NCBI GenBank assembly: GCA_036736205.1
Contig: DAINMX010000113.1
Coordinates: 1 to 19,098, forward strand
DNA: 19,098 bases
Direction: 5' to 3'
Origin: XYA12-FULL-58-9 sp001798605
Lineage (GTDB): Bacteria > Myxococcota > XYA12-FULL-58-9
Positions 17,932-19,098 of this stretch are shown here, piece after piece. The position numbers were made by a program, and so were the translations under genes. Position 1 is the stretch's first letter, and each line of letters begins with the position of its first letter. The notes beneath the pieces were generated by a model, which made no database searches, was not told the origin of the DNA, and saw only the letters and a list, made by a program, of their open reading frames with translations.

Positions 17932-19098
17932 TTGGTGTCTCCTGTTGCACGCAGGTAGAAACGCCTCTTCGCCAACGTCGCGGCGACATCGACAACCTTC
18001 TTGAAGTCGGCGTATTCCGTCGTCGCAATATTGCGTTGGGCAATTCGGATGGTCTCCTCCCACCGCAAACCATCCTCGAACGGGTTCAACGCGGCCCGTA
18101 TGGAACCGATGGAGGTCGTGAATTCCTCGTCGACTGGCGGTCCTAGAAGCTTGAAGCCAGGAGGAATCTTTACGATCTCTGTGAGGGTGACGAGTTGTGG
18201 GCTCCGGAGCCATATTGACGAAGTGCGCTCGGAGGTCTCGGCAGCTTCGAGCCAATCCGCGAAGTAGGGATCTCCCAGGGGATGAGCACTTACCGGGATC
18301 TGTGTGCACCCCGCCTCTTTCCCCATGAGCGCGAACCCCGGTGCACGATATTTGAGGGTCACGGTGAGTGGATTGGAGAGGTCGCGATGGTCGCTGAAAC
18401 GGATGTCGTCGAGAGTTGCGGTCGCTGAAACACGGCCCAGCATTTTTGTGAAGGCCGGGCGTAACTCATCAGCTCGATGGTATGCGATGAAACGTCGCAA
18501 ACGGTCTTCTGGATAACCGTGAGCGGTGACGCGGATCTCCGAAGACAAATCACCGTTCGCGGCAATCTCGGATTTCGCATCAATGTTGATGCGATTGTGC
18601 TCCGGCGGTAGGTAGGGGGTCTTCATCAATGTTTCGCCGTCCGGCGTGCCAATGACATAGTGCTGTTCACGTTCGGCGCTGGACCACAGCTCAGCGGAGA
18701 AGGGTGCCCAGGTTGGGTCGAGCATGCGGAAGCCTTCGGGCCGTTTCACCGCGACAACACAATGGTTGAATTGGTCGGCAGGGATCTTCTCGACACGTCC
18801 GCCGGCCATGGTCATGGCGGGGTAGGACTCGAAACCGGCGGCCCGCAGGAAGGTGATAGACATACCTGCGATGTCTTTGCAGACGCCGGCCCGGTCATGA
18901 AACGTCATTTGACCCGAGTGAAGTGTGTAACCCTCACCCTTGCCCATGGAGATGCCGCTGTAACGAATCTCCTGTGCCGTCCAGTGCAAAATGGCACTGA
19001 TCTTTTCATCGTCGTTGGCCGCGGCGCGGGTGATCTGAGCAACCTTAGCCTTGATGGCCTTATCGGCAGCGAACTGGTTTTTGTTGGTGTCGTGAAAC
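17928..19098 (-). CDS. Transglutaminase-like (DUF3857-type) protein with intact triad, 5' end beyond window
   Basis: 389 residues are visible; the frame stays open to the right window edge, so the start is outside and the TTG at 18989 is internal. The transglutaminase core is clear: GVCKDIAGMSITFLRAAGFESYPAM with Cys at visible residue 73 (codon 18881-18879), His112 in QFNHCVVAV and Asp127 in RMLDPTW, the full Cys-His-Asp triad. Such domains in bacterial envelope proteins act as proteases or cross-linkers, or bind peptides; the substrate is unknown. The C-terminal region (about 190-389) is beta-rich. It overlaps the downstream lipoprotein gene by 4 bases and both share the same architecture, so they are probably an old tandem duplication in one operon. 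Confidence 0.82.
   Translation of the reverse strand, partial: FHDTNKNQFAADKAIKAKVAQITRAAANDDEKISAILHWTAQEIRYSGISMGKGEGYTLHSGQMTFHDRAGVCKDIAGMSITFLRAAGFESYPAMTMAGGRVEKIPADQFNHCVVAVKRPEGFRMLDPTWAPFSAELWSSAEREQHYVIGTPDGETLMKTPYLPPEHNRINIDAKSEIAANGDLSSEIRVTAHGYPEDRLRRFIAYHRADELRPAFTKMLGRVSATATLDDIRFSDHRDLSNPLTVTLKYRAPGFALMGKEAGCTQIPVSAHPLGDPYFADWLEAAETSERTSSIWLRSPQLVTLTEIVKIPPGFKLLGPPVDEEFTTSIGSIRAALNPFEDGLRWEETIRIAQRNIATTEYADFKKVVDVAATLAKRRFYLRATGDTK

Noticed and set aside
17931..18309. N-terminal extension of the dead transglutaminase-like lipoprotein upstream of ATG 17931
   Set aside because: The extension is out-of-frame sequence of the upstream transglutaminase gene; the lipoprotein signal and ATGA overlap mark the true start.

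Overview
The window (19,098 bases, fairly GC-rich) looks like a chromosomal stretch from a Gram-negative bacterium, most likely a myxobacterial/deltaproteobacterial-type organism. The support is indirect: housekeeping genes (secA, an AcnA-type aconitase) sit among lipoproteins, DUF3857/transglutaminase-like proteins, a small Cys-rich exported protein and several toxin-antitoxin-type genes. I cannot name a genus. Two runs of exactly 100 N (2110-2209, 9048-9147) are scaffold placeholders, so this is a draft or metagenome assembly, and reading frames drawn across them mean nothing.

Layout. 1-194 (-): start of a small Cys-rich exported protein running off the left edge. 437-1594 (-): Fic-domain protein with an N-terminal self-inhibition motif and a C-terminal winged helix; a 20-bp inverted repeat lies just upstream. 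1640-2068 (-): VapC-type PIN toxin, with a stretch before it lost in the first gap. 2210-2799 (-): phosphoglycolate-phosphatase-like HAD enzyme cut by that gap. 2982-3040: 7-bp tandem repeat. 3061-5817 (+): secA, followed 17 nt later by an HD-domain phosphohydrolase. 7250-8431 (-): carbon-nitrogen hydrolase. 8533-8979 (-): small membrane-anchored protein. 9048-9147: second gap, flanked by an identical 16-bp sequence on both sides. 9292-9818 (-): brnT-brnA toxin-antitoxin operon with a promoter/operator palindrome. About 9945-10053 (-): orphan SEC-C motif. 10081-12738 (-): aconitase. 12936-13820 (+): DnaB-helicase-like protein that has lost its ATPase residues. 13933-14517 (+): unknown membrane-anchored protein. 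14623-15923 (-): alpha/beta-hydrolase (lipase) split by an apparent frameshift. 16069-19098 (-): two overlapping transglutaminase-like genes, the upstream one with an intact Cys-His-Asp triad, the downstream lipoprotein with all three positions replaced.

How the genes work together. The strongest functional unit is the last pair: an apparently active transglutaminase-like protein translationally coupled (ATGA overlap) to a lipoprotein that looks like its inactive paralogue, suggesting an enzyme-pseudoenzyme pair in the envelope. brnTA is a self-contained toxin-antitoxin module. HAD-VapC-Fic form a same-strand cluster whose antitoxin, if present, would lie in the gap. The other genes look like independent housekeeping or accessory units. 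The most unusual items are the dead DnaB-like protein, the transglutaminase pair, the split lipase, and the assembly signals at both gaps.
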